Positions 1 to 5,841 of a stretch of DNA of 5,841 nt are shown here, one piece after another. How positions within the stretch are numbered: position 1 is the stretch's first letter; every line of letters starts with the position of its first letter. The notes under the pieces were generated by a model that saw only the letters and a list, made by a program, of their open reading frames with translations, made no database searches and had not been told where the DNA came from. Position numbers and translations under genes: made by a program. The stretch comes from Planctomycetaceae bacterium (GTDB lineage: Bacteria; Planctomycetota; Planctomycetia; Planctomycetales; Planctomycetaceae): NCBI GenBank assembly GCA_003503535.1, contig DOCI01000033.1, forward strand, positions 1 to 5,841, read 5' to 3'.

Positions 1-24
1 CGCCCTTCGCTTTGCTCAGGGGCG
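1..24. repeat. GC-rich inverted repeat at left edge
   Basis: Bases 1-5 (CGCCC) pair with 20-24 (GGGCG). The stem extends by a T-G wobble (6/19) and a T-A pair (7/18), giving about 7 bp closed by a 10-nt loop. No T-run follows on the + strand, so a classical intrinsic terminator for an upstream gene is not supported. It could be the end of an interspersed repeat, or part of the leader of the adaptor gene at 101. The repeat may continue to the left of the window, so its true extent is unknown. Confidence 0.3.
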
Positions 25-100
25 TGCCATCCTTTAATCTACTGGATTTCTGTATCAAACGTTTGCCAACGGTTCAATTATCACGCTCGGCATAGAGTTC

Positions 101-1354
101 ATGAAGTTAATTTTCAAGTTGTTTTTGATTGCCGTTGCCATCGGGGTTGCCGGGTATTTTGCCTACAAACCTGCGATGGAGTATTACAAAAAACGAAATC
201 AGCCTGAATTTCGTACTGAGAAAACGGAGTTGGGAACAATTTCGAGTATTGTCAATGCGACGGGCAATATCGAGCCGGTTCTGTCTGTACATGTTGGCTC
301 GTTTGTTTCCGGTCCCATCACGCATTTGCATGTCGACTTTAACGATGAGGTCGAGAAGGATCAGTTGCTGGCGGAAATTGATCCACGAATTTACGAAGCG
401 AGTGTCGCGAGGGATCAAGCCATTCTGGCCACTCGAAAAGCTGAAGTCACACGCATTCTTGCGAGACTGCAAAATGCAGTCAACGACGAGCGGCGGGCGA
501 TTGGACTGAGTCAGGACAATGAAGATTTCATTTCACAAACGGAACTGGATCAGTATAAATTTTCTCGAATGGCGCTCGATGCCGAGTTGATTGTCGCCAA
601 GGCGAATATCGATCAGGCTGAGGCGAATTTGAAAAACTCGCTGGCAAATCTTGAGTATACGAAAATTCGTTCTCCAGTCGATGGAGTCGTGATTGACCGG
701 AAAATCGATCCCGGACAAACACTTGCTGCTCAATTTCAAACGCCCGAACTGTTTATCATTGCACCCGATATGCGGAAAGAAATGCACGTGTTTGCTTCGG
801 TCGATGAAGCCGATATCGGTTTGATTCGTCAGGCTCAGGAAGCGGGTCAGACGGTGAAATTCACAGTCGATGCCTATCCGGGAGAACTGTTTTCTGGAAC
901 GATCTCACAGATTCGTTTGAGTTCTGCAATCACTCAGAATGTTGTCACTTATCCCGTGGTTGTCACTGCTTCCAATGAGGATCTCAAACTCCTGCCAGGC
1001 ATGACCGCAGAAATCTCCTTTAAGATTCAGGAAAAGTTCGATGTCACTAAAATCCCCAATGCCGCTTTGAGGTACTATCCGAAACGGGAACATGTCCGGC
1101 CGGAAGATCACAAAATTCTCGACGGAACCGACACCGCTTTTGAGGCAGGAGAATCCGTCACAAAAGCCAAACCCGCCGACCTGATCGCCGAGGCTCATCT
1201 GGAAAGCCAGAAACGGCACGTCTGGGTGAGAGAAGGAGATTTGTTACGGGCAATTGAAGTGGTGATGGGGATCAGTGATTATCAATTCACGGAAATGGTC
1301 TCGGGAGATTTGAAAGCCGACCAGGAACTGGTCATCGGTGTGAAATCGAAGTGA
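101..1354 (+). CDS. MacA-like periplasmic adaptor (membrane fusion protein) of an ABC efflux pump
   Basis: This 417-residue protein is a membrane fusion protein of the HlyD/MacA class, which joins an inner-membrane ABC transporter to an outer-membrane channel. Residues 3-21 form one uncleaved N-terminal membrane anchor; there is no lipobox. The first lipoyl half lies around 58-98. A long charged helical hairpin follows (about 98-183), with heptad-like stretches such as DQAEANLKNSLANLEYTKIR. The second lipoyl half is near 189-210 (SPVDGVVIDRKIDPGQT). The beta-barrel runs about 217-310 and includes NVVTYPVVV and LKLLPGMTAEI, both typical of MacA. The C-terminal membrane-proximal domain (about 311-417) is interrupted at about 327-372 by a charged insertion. 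ATG 101 is the first ATG after the in-frame stop at 35-37; no clear ribosome binding site precedes it. The permease gene follows after 34 bp, implying one transcript. The family call is firm; the substrate is unknown. Confidence 0.95.
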   Translation: MKLIFKLFLIAVAIGVAGYFAYKPAMEYYKKRNQPEFRTEKTELGTISSIVNATGNIEPVLSVHVGSFVSGPITHLHVDFNDEVEKDQLLAEIDPRIYEASVARDQAILATRKAEVTRILARLQNAVNDERRAIGLSQDNEDFISQTELDQYKFSRMALDAELIVAKANIDQAEANLKNSLANLEYTKIRSPVDGVVIDRKIDPGQTLAAQFQTPELFIIAPDMRKEMHVFASVDEADIGLIRQAQEAGQTVKFTVDAYPGELFSGTISQIRLSSAITQNVVTYPVVVTASNEDLKLLPGMTAEISFKIQEKFDVTKIPNAALRYYPKREHVRPEDHKILDGTDTAFEAGESVTKAKPADLIAEAHLESQKRHVWVREGDLLRAIEVVMGISDYQFTEMVSGDLKADQELVIGVKSK

Positions 1355-1388
1355 TTCCAATATTTATAGACTCAATTGAACGGCAAAT

Positions 1389-2621
1389 ATGATCACGCTG
1401 CGAATTGCCTTACGAGCCTTGATGAAAAACAAGATGCGAGCTGCGCTGACTGTTCTGGGTGTTGTTATTGGTATCGCCGCTGTCACGACGATGGTCTCGG
1501 TGGGTGAAAGTGCAGGTCAGTTGATTCAAAGTCAGTTTCAGGCACTTGGTACAAATGTGATTGTCGTACTGCCGGGGACTGGCAAGCGGGGTGGTGTCCG
1601 GCAGGGGAGTCTACCCTCGTTGACTGCGGAGGATGCGATTGCGATTTCTGAGGAATGTCCTTCCGTCCTGGCGTCTTCCTCACTTGTGGGAGCCGGCGGT
1701 CAGGTGATTTACGGGAACGTGAACTGGAGTCCGAAAGAGATGTTTGGGGTCGGGCCGGATTATCTGCTGGTGAGAAACTGGGATCTGCGACTGGGAGGAT
1801 TCTTTGCCGAACAGGATGTGAATGCAGCGAGTAAAGTCTGTGTGATTGGACAAACCGTTGCCGTCAAATTGTTTCAGACGATGAACCCCATCGGCGAGAC
1901 GATTCGAATTCGTAATATCCCTTTTCGTGTGATTGGCGTGCTGGCCGAGAAGGGGGCCAACATCGTTGGCGACGATCAGGACAATGTCCTCCTCATGCCC
2001 TACACGACTGTCCGCAAGCGACTTTACGGCTCCAGTTTTAATGAAGTGAATGCAGTGATGGTCTCTGCACGATCTGTCGATTTGATGTCGGCTGCCGAGA
2101 ATGAAATTAAAAACCTGCTGGCGAACCGGCATCGGATTGCTCCCGGTCAGGCGAACGATTTTCAGGTTCAGAACACGACCGAAATTGCGAACATCTTCGG
2201 CGTGGTGACTGGAACCATCACCGCCATCCTGGCTGCCATTGCCGGGATTTCGCTGCTGGTCGGTGGCGTTGGCATCATGAATATCATGCTGGTTTCGGTG
2301 ACCGAACGGACCCGGGAAATTGGAATCCGAATGGCTGTCGGCGCAACTGGCAGAGATATTCTGATGCAGTTCCTGGTTGAGTCGGTCCTGCTTTCCAGTC
2401 TTGGAGGATTGATTGGCTTTCTGCTCGGGATAGCCGGTTCGACAGGGATCACGATGCTGATCAATTCCTTTTCGCCGAGCGTGGAATGGCCGATTGTGGT
2501 CTCGCTGCCTGCTGCAGTGACTGCAATATTATTTGCTGCCGCGGTTGGGATCTTCTTCGGTTTTTATCCCGCCCGGCGGGCTAGTCAACTCGATCCGATC
2601 GATGCCCTGCGGTACGAATAA
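1389..2621 (+). CDS. MacB/FtsX-family ABC transporter permease (no ATPase domain)
   Basis: This 410-residue inner-membrane protein has the MacB topology. TM1 is at about 17-38. A large periplasmic domain spans about 40-270. Three more helices follow at about 276-301, 325-357 and 368-393. The strongest signature is VGGVGIMNIMLVSVTERTRE at 291-310, continuing into IGIRMAVGA, the conserved FtsX/MacB loop after TM2. The C-terminus PARRASQLDPIDALRYE (394-410) is also family-typical. Unlike E. coli MacB, there is no N-terminal nucleotide-binding domain, so it needs a separate ATPase; the - strand gene ending at 4656 is the obvious candidate. Met1 begins ITLRIALRALMKNKMRAALT, the usual amphipathic lead into TM1, which supports this start despite no visible ribosome binding site. 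Its last 93 bp are antisense to the end of the outer-membrane factor gene. Closely related permeases export lipoproteins, peptides or antibiotics, so the substrate is open. Confidence 0.95.
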   Translation: MITLRIALRALMKNKMRAALTVLGVVIGIAAVTTMVSVGESAGQLIQSQFQALGTNVIVVLPGTGKRGGVRQGSLPSLTAEDAIAISEECPSVLASSSLVGAGGQVIYGNVNWSPKEMFGVGPDYLLVRNWDLRLGGFFAEQDVNAASKVCVIGQTVAVKLFQTMNPIGETIRIRNIPFRVIGVLAEKGANIVGDDQDNVLLMPYTTVRKRLYGSSFNEVNAVMVSARSVDLMSAAENEIKNLLANRHRIAPGQANDFQVQNTTEIANIFGVVTGTITAILAAIAGISLLVGGVGIMNIMLVSVTERTREIGIRMAVGATGRDILMQFLVESVLLSSLGGLIGFLLGIAGSTGITMLINSFSPSVEWPIVVSLPAAVTAILFAAAVGIFFGFYPARRASQLDPIDALRYE

Positions 2622-4592
2622 TGGCGGTGTTGTTTCTTGACGTGTTGTCTCTTCCGGTAATGGAAAGACGGGAGGTGAATGATCCGGGAACAGCGGTTGC
2701 GTGCTTTCCATCCCTTCCTCTTCCTCAAGAAACGGCATCGGCAGAATTGGCTCAGGCAAATCGAGTGGTTTTCTTTTTGGAGACTTGTTTTTGTCGAGAG
2801 GATCGTCCAGATCAAACGCTTCTTCAGCCGGTTCGTTACCCACTTCATAATGGGGATTGTTTTCCGTCGGAGTGATTGCAGAAGGATAGAAAACCCTCTC
2901 ATCGCACAACGAGCACGGCCCGGCAAATTTCTGCCGTTCTTCCATAAATCGTACGCCATGAACTTCGAGAATGGTGCCTGTCTGTACTTCCAGGTTCGCC
3001 AACTCTGTATTGTATTGAGTGAGTGACTGAGCTTCGGCACTGACGGTATTTCCCCAGTCGACGATCGCCTGGAGAACATTCAGAAAGATGGTTCTGCCGT
3101 TAGCAAACTCCGCTTTCTGAACCCGTAAGTTATCCTGAGCAGCATCGCGGGCATCGAGTTGTGCCTCGTATTGTTCGTAGAGCTGATCCTGCGTTCGTAC
3201 ACTCAAGGCCACCAGATGAAGAGCATTGTGGACGCCCTGATCCAGATTGGCAAAGTCTCTTTGCACAATCAGTTCCTGTTGTCGGACATTCGCGCGGGCC
3301 TGACGAAGACCTAGAGGGACTGAGAAATTCACACCTAACGTCCAGTCTGTCACGCCATTGCTGCCCACCCCGGCTCCAGAGGGGGCACGACCTTCCAGTC
3401 CATCCCAACGGTACAGTGCGACGGCATCCAGACGAGGCTGGGCATTATTCTGAGCAAGAAGAATTCGCTGCTGGTCAGCTTCGATGATCAGTTTCAATTC
3501 GATCAAATCAGGTCGATACCGTTCCGCCAGTGCAATCAGTTCGTCCCAGTTGAATTCGAGGCGTTGCTTATGGGGAGGCGTGAGTGGAATCACTTCACCG
3601 ACTTCAGTCGGAGATAATCCCATGATGTTCAACAGAGCCGACTCACGCTGCAGCACATTCGACTTAGCTGCGACCAGAGTCGCCCGAAAATTGGTAAGAG
3701 CAACCCGGGTTTGTGCGACATCGCCCAGATCGCCCAGGCCACGGGCCTTTCTGCTGAGTTCACGTTCATAGGCAAACTCGGCCTGCTCCACCTGTTGCTG
3801 CCTGGCCCAGCGATCGGTGCGGGCAAACACGAGAGACCAGTACCCTTCAATCACTCCGCGAACCAGTTGCTGCACGCTCGACTTATACTGAAAGAAAGAA
3901 CGTTCCGTATCGATGTTGGCAATCAGAATCGGTGCGAGATTCGCCTTGGCTCCTCCGCCTTGAAGCAAGGGCTGGACATAGCTGAGTTCCGCAAAATGAT
4001 TCGCCTGAGGATTGAGCGGTGGACCAATTGGTTCGGTATCGGAATAAGTCACCCCGACACGGACTGAAGATGTACCTCCCACCGCATTCAAATCTGTCAA
4101 ACTGCTGTCGAGAGTGTAACTGTCCGCCTGACTTTCAATAATAGCCGCTCCGGGTGGTCCGGGAGTGAAGATCGATTGAGCGGTTTCGTTCTGGTTGAAC
4201 GTGTTGTTGATCGAAAGATTCGGATCAAATCGACCGCGAGCCTGATCGATGGTTGTATTGACAATACCCGGATCGTAAATCGTTCGTCCCGATGAAGAAG
4301 CCGTGAAACCTCCCAGGACGCGCACAACTTCCGAGTTTTTCAAGGCAATGCGTATTGCTTCGTCTAAGGATAACTGCAGCGGGGCCAATCCATTTAAGGG
4401 ATTGGAGACCGTTCGAGGCTTGGCATACGAAGGCAGCGGGGTAATGGGCAGTGATTCCGGGTTTCGATATTCAATTGTCCGTTGTTCGGGAATCACAACG
4501 GCACGTGCTTTTCTGAATCGACTGCAACCGGTCATTCCGATTATTGCAATCAATACAAGCAGTCCCATTCTGTCGATTCTACGGATTGACAT
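2529..4592 (-). CDS. TolC-family outer-membrane efflux lipoprotein with long C-terminal tail
   Basis: This 687-residue protein is an outer-membrane factor, forming the trimeric exit duct of a tripartite pump. Residues 1-23 look like a lipoprotein signal: arginines at 4, 5 and 8, a hydrophobic core, then GMTGC with Cys23 as the likely acylated residue. The Met at -3 makes the lipobox imperfect. The TolC-like core spans about 73-545. Its first repeat opens with LSLDEAIRIALKNSEVV (74-90) and contains YVQPLLQGGG (205-214) and YWSLVFAR (251-258). The second repeat covers about 346-545 and ends LEVQTGTILEVHGVRF. Residues 551-687 are an extra tail rich in Pro, Glu and Asp, with a CxxC pair at 560/563. 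Most family members stop soon after the core. An in-frame TGA two codons upstream fixes ATG 4592 as the outermost start; Met9 is less likely because it would lose the basic n-region. The gene follows the ATPase by 63 bp, and its last 30 codons overlap the permease gene. Confidence 0.93.
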   Translation of the reverse strand: MSIRRIDRMGLLVLIAIIGMTGCSRFRKARAVVIPEQRTIEYRNPESLPITPLPSYAKPRTVSNPLNGLAPLQLSLDEAIRIALKNSEVVRVLGGFTASSSGRTIYDPGIVNTTIDQARGRFDPNLSINNTFNQNETAQSIFTPGPPGAAIIESQADSYTLDSSLTDLNAVGGTSSVRVGVTYSDTEPIGPPLNPQANHFAELSYVQPLLQGGGAKANLAPILIANIDTERSFFQYKSSVQQLVRGVIEGYWSLVFARTDRWARQQQVEQAEFAYERELSRKARGLGDLGDVAQTRVALTNFRATLVAAKSNVLQRESALLNIMGLSPTEVGEVIPLTPPHKQRLEFNWDELIALAERYRPDLIELKLIIEADQQRILLAQNNAQPRLDAVALYRWDGLEGRAPSGAGVGSNGVTDWTLGVNFSVPLGLRQARANVRQQELIVQRDFANLDQGVHNALHLVALSVRTQDQLYEQYEAQLDARDAAQDNLRVQKAEFANGRTIFLNVLQAIVDWGNTVSAEAQSLTQYNTELANLEVQTGTILEVHGVRFMEERQKFAGPCSLCDERVFYPSAITPTENNPHYEVGNEPAEEAFDLDDPLDKNKSPKRKPLDLPEPILPMPFLEEEEGMESTQPLFPDHSPPVFPLPEETTRQETTPPLFVPQGIDRIELTSPPGGIKTEEDPNRGSK

Positions 4593-4655
4593 ACCTCAAA
4601 ATATCGGCAGATCTTTGCACGTATCCCCAACGTCGTCACCGTTTGAATATCATTT

Positions 4656-5393
4656 TTATTCCGACAGTAACGATTCTGAGGCCTGTAACGATTCCATCGC
4701 CTCTTCGAAGTTGCAGGTGTCGGCGATAATTTCACCGTCGTGCATAGCAATGATTCGATCAGCATTTTTCGCGACATTCTGGTCATGCGTCACGATGATG
4801 ACAGTCAGTTGTCGGGATTGATTCAGCTCTCGAAACAGCCGAATGACATCCCTGCTGGTTTTGGAATCGAGATTTCCGGTCGGCTCATCCCCCATCAGGA
4901 TGGACGGGCGATTCACGAGAGCCCGGGCAATTGCGACTCTTTGCTGTTGACCTCCGGATAATTGGCTGGGATGATGATCGAATCGATCTGCCAGCCCCAC
5001 GCTTTTCAGGGAATCGACCGCACGCTGATATCGTTCTCGCGCACTGATTCCCTTCGTGTAAAGCAGTGGAAGTTCGACATTTTCGAGAGCCGATGTGCGA
5101 GCCAGCAAATTGAAATTCTGAAAAACAAAACCGAGTTGTCGATTCCGCAGCGAAGCCCGCTGATTTTTCGTCATCGTGACAACCTCTTCGCCATCAAGCA
5201 GATAGCTTCCGGCAGTCGGACGATCCAGACAACCCAGGGTGTTCATCAGCGTCGACTTCCCCGAACCGGATGGACCAATCAACGCCACATACTCACCCCG
5301 TTCGATGGAAAACGTCGCATTTTTGAGAGCCTCGACCTTGATCTCCCCCAGATCATAGGTCTTCGTGACATTGTTCAATTCAATCAAAGGCAT
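4656..5393 (-). CDS. MacB/LolD-type ABC transporter ATP-binding protein
   Basis: This 245-residue cytoplasmic ATPase carries every motif of an active nucleotide-binding domain: Walker A GPSGSGKST (40-48), Q-loop Gln92 in FVFQNFNLL, signature LSGGQQQR (145-152), Walker B ILMGDEP with catalytic Glu170, D-loop NLD (174-176) and switch His203 in VTHD. The opening MPLIELNNVTKTY, the phrase DEPTGNLDS and the length match the MacB/LolD/FtsE group, which pairs with four-helix permeases like the one at 1389-2621. A short acidic stretch (227-245) follows the core. ATG 5393 is the natural start, one codon or so before the first beta-strand. No ribosome binding site is seen; a small hairpin abuts the start codon. 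It precedes the outer-membrane factor gene on the same strand and is likely co-transcribed with it. Pairing with the opposite-strand permease is an inference from family and proximity. Confidence 0.95.
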   Translation of the reverse strand: MPLIELNNVTKTYDLGEIKVEALKNATFSIERGEYVALIGPSGSGKSTLMNTLGCLDRPTAGSYLLDGEEVVTMTKNQRASLRNRQLGFVFQNFNLLARTSALENVELPLLYTKGISARERYQRAVDSLKSVGLADRFDHHPSQLSGGQQQRVAIARALVNRPSILMGDEPTGNLDSKTSRDVIRLFRELNQSRQLTVIIVTHDQNVAKNADRIIAMHDGEIIADTCNFEEAMESLQASESLLSE

Positions 5394-5410
5394 AAGACAG
5401 TTCGAGTCTT
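5394..5410 (-). repeat. Small hairpin abutting the ATPase start codon
   Basis: AAGAC (5394-5398) and GTCTT (5406-5410) form a perfect 5-bp inverted repeat around a 7-nt loop. On the - strand it ends at the base just before the ATG of the ABC ATPase gene, where a ribosome binding site would sit. It could affect translation initiation of the ATPase. Five base pairs in a short AT-rich leader can also arise by chance. Confidence 0.3.
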
Positions 5411-5460
5411 CAATAAATTTCAGGCATTAATTATTTTTTGGAGGATGAACTGGTTCACAG

Positions 5461-5507
5461 ATTATGAAAATCACACTTCTTTATTATTATTACAGAGTAA
5501 TAGACAA
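5461..5507 (-). promoter_or_regulatory. Possible promoter and operator region of the ATPase/outer-membrane factor pair
   Basis: Read on the - strand, CATAAT (5466-5461) matches five of six positions of the TATAAT -10 consensus and lies about 67 bp upstream of the ATPase ATG. No good -35 box is found at 16-18 bp. A perfect 6-bp inverted repeat with a 3-nt spacer, TATTAC-AGA-GTAATA (5488-5502), lies just upstream, where a regulator could act. The whole segment is AT-rich. The placement is suggestive, but sequence this AT-rich produces such matches by chance. Confidence 0.25.
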
Positions 5508-5679
5508 CAGTGTGCCGTTCCAGCCAAACCCGGGTAAAGTCCAGATCGCAGAATTGCTGCTTTCCACAATGCTCGGTCACGATTTGGGCCATACATTCGG
5601 GGAGGATTTCCCATACCTCGCTTCAGTTGCTTCATGTTCGATCGTGCTTGAGCATCGCCAGGTTGAGTTCATCGACGGC

Positions 5680-5697
5680 TCGTCTTTGAGTAGACGA
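5680..5697. repeat. Hairpin upstream of the right-edge gene
   Basis: TCGTCT (5680-5685) and AGACGA (5692-5697) form a perfect 6-bp stem around a 6-nt loop, TTGAGT. A further GC/GC pairing (5678-5679 with 5703-5704) is possible across a bulge. No T-run follows on either strand, so it is not a clear terminator. It lies about 40 bp upstream of the ATG at 5738 and could be a protein-binding site or leader structure. Confidence 0.3.
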
Positions 5698-5737
5698 ATC
5701 GAGCTTATAAGAAGGATTGAAAGGCCATTTGGTCGAC

Positions 5738-5841
5738 ATGACTGAACAACTATCGCTAAAATTGCACAAGGCTTTCAATACCATCGGCGGCAACGACTTC
5801 AGCTTTTTCGAGGACATCAACGAGATCGTCCAAGCGGAGCC
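5738..5841 (+). CDS. Unrecognised protein, N-terminal fragment cut by the window edge
   Basis: From ATG 5738 the + strand stays open for 34 complete codons to the end of the window. The product begins MTEQLSLKLHKAFNTIGGND and continues with an acidic, aromatic stretch (FSFFEDINEI). The composition looks like a soluble, helical N-terminus; there is no signal peptide or membrane helix in the visible part. I do not recognise the family. An AAAGG at about 5720-5724 lies some 13 bases upstream of the ATG, which is far for a ribosome binding site. Its orientation, facing away from the ATPase gene, means it is not part of that operon. It could be an ordinary neighbour or the start of a mobile-element gene; the fragment is too short to decide. 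Confidence 0.5.
   Translation, partial: MTEQLSLKLHKAFNTIGGNDFSFFEDINEIVQAE

Larger units (their letters stand above)
5394..5737. other. 344-bp region without a confident gene
   Basis: This stretch separates the start of the - strand ATPase gene from the start of the truncated + strand gene at 5738. It is AT-rich near 5411-5510 and more balanced beyond that. It carries three small inverted repeats (5394-5410, 5488-5502, 5680-5697). On the + strand, 5464-5745 is open for 93 codons from an ATG and would overlap the 5738 start by 8 nt. On the - strand, 5592-5455 is open for 45 codons (MAQIVTEHCGKQQFCDLDFT onward), and 5820-5632 is open for 62. None has a ribosome binding site, a recognisable domain or a clear advantage over the others, so I call none of them a gene. 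The region must hold the promoter of the ATPase/outer-membrane factor pair, and possibly that of the 5738 gene. Confidence 0.5.

Noticed and set aside
12..40. TTGCTC, 17 bp, TAATCT as a promoter for the adaptor gene
   Set aside because: Each hexamer matches only three of six consensus positions, no better than chance in this composition, although the spacing is ideal.
2568..2580. CCCGC-CCG-GCGGG hairpin with a neighbouring T5 run as a terminator between the convergent genes
   Set aside because: The T-run (2561-2565) lies before the hairpin on the + strand and reads as A's after it on the - strand, so neither strand has hairpin-then-U order. The sequence encodes conserved permease residues (YPARR).
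2585..3079. A 164-codon alternative - strand frame within the outer-membrane factor tail, considered as evidence of a frameshift
   Set aside because: The main frame runs unbroken from the conserved core into the tail. The alternative frame has no domain character and includes Trp, Cys and Arg clusters typical of an off-frame reading.
3161..3487. 108-codon + strand open frame
   Set aside because: It lies antisense to the well-supported TolC-like core and has the Pro/Arg/His-rich composition of a shadow frame.
5481..5492. (TTA)4 run as a microsatellite or phase-variable tract
   Set aside because: Four units is too short to infer slippage, and the tract is not within a supported gene.
4962..5537. 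191-codon + strand open frame spanning the ATPase 5' end and its leader
   Set aside because: It is mostly antisense to Walker A and neighbouring conserved motifs of the ATPase gene. No domain or ribosome binding site is apparent.
1..5841. CRISPR array, tRNA or rRNA genes, insertion-sequence ends
   Set aside because: I found no regularly spaced repeats, cloverleaf-like sequence, rRNA motifs, transposase motifs or paired terminal inverted repeats. An incomplete element at either edge cannot be excluded.

Overview
The window holds a nearly self-contained tripartite efflux machine of the MacAB-TolC type. All four of its components are present, but they are divided between two convergent gene pairs. 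The host must have two membranes: there is an outer-membrane factor carrying a lipoprotein signal, and a periplasmic adaptor. Base composition looks close to 50% G+C, recognisable Shine-Dalgarno sequences are almost absent, the outer-membrane factor has a long acidic and proline-rich tail, and the adaptor has a C-terminal insertion. Together these remind me of Planctomycetota. That placement is an inference from style and not a proven identification.

Layout: 1-100 is a short non-coding leader with a GC-rich inverted repeat at the extreme left edge. On the + strand, 101-1354 encodes a MacA-like periplasmic adaptor. After 34 bp, 1389-2621 encodes a MacB-like permease that has no ATPase domain. 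On the - strand, 5393-4656 encodes the stand-alone MacB/LolD-type ATPase. After 63 bp, 4592-2529 encodes a TolC-family outer-membrane factor with a 137-residue C-terminal extension. The two pairs meet tail to tail, and their coding sequences overlap by 93 bp in exact antisense codon register, so there is no room between them for an intergenic terminator. 5394-5737 has no confidently supported gene; it contains small inverted repeats and open stretches on both strands. At 5738 the first 34 codons of an unrecognised + strand gene run off the right edge.

Inferred function: the ATPase dimer drives two copies of the four-helix permease. The adaptor links the permease to the outer-membrane channel, and substrate leaves the periplasm through that channel. 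The substrate cannot be read from the sequence; macrolides are only the best-known case for this family. Placing the pump's parts in two opposing transcripts with overlapping 3' ends is the most distinctive feature of the window.
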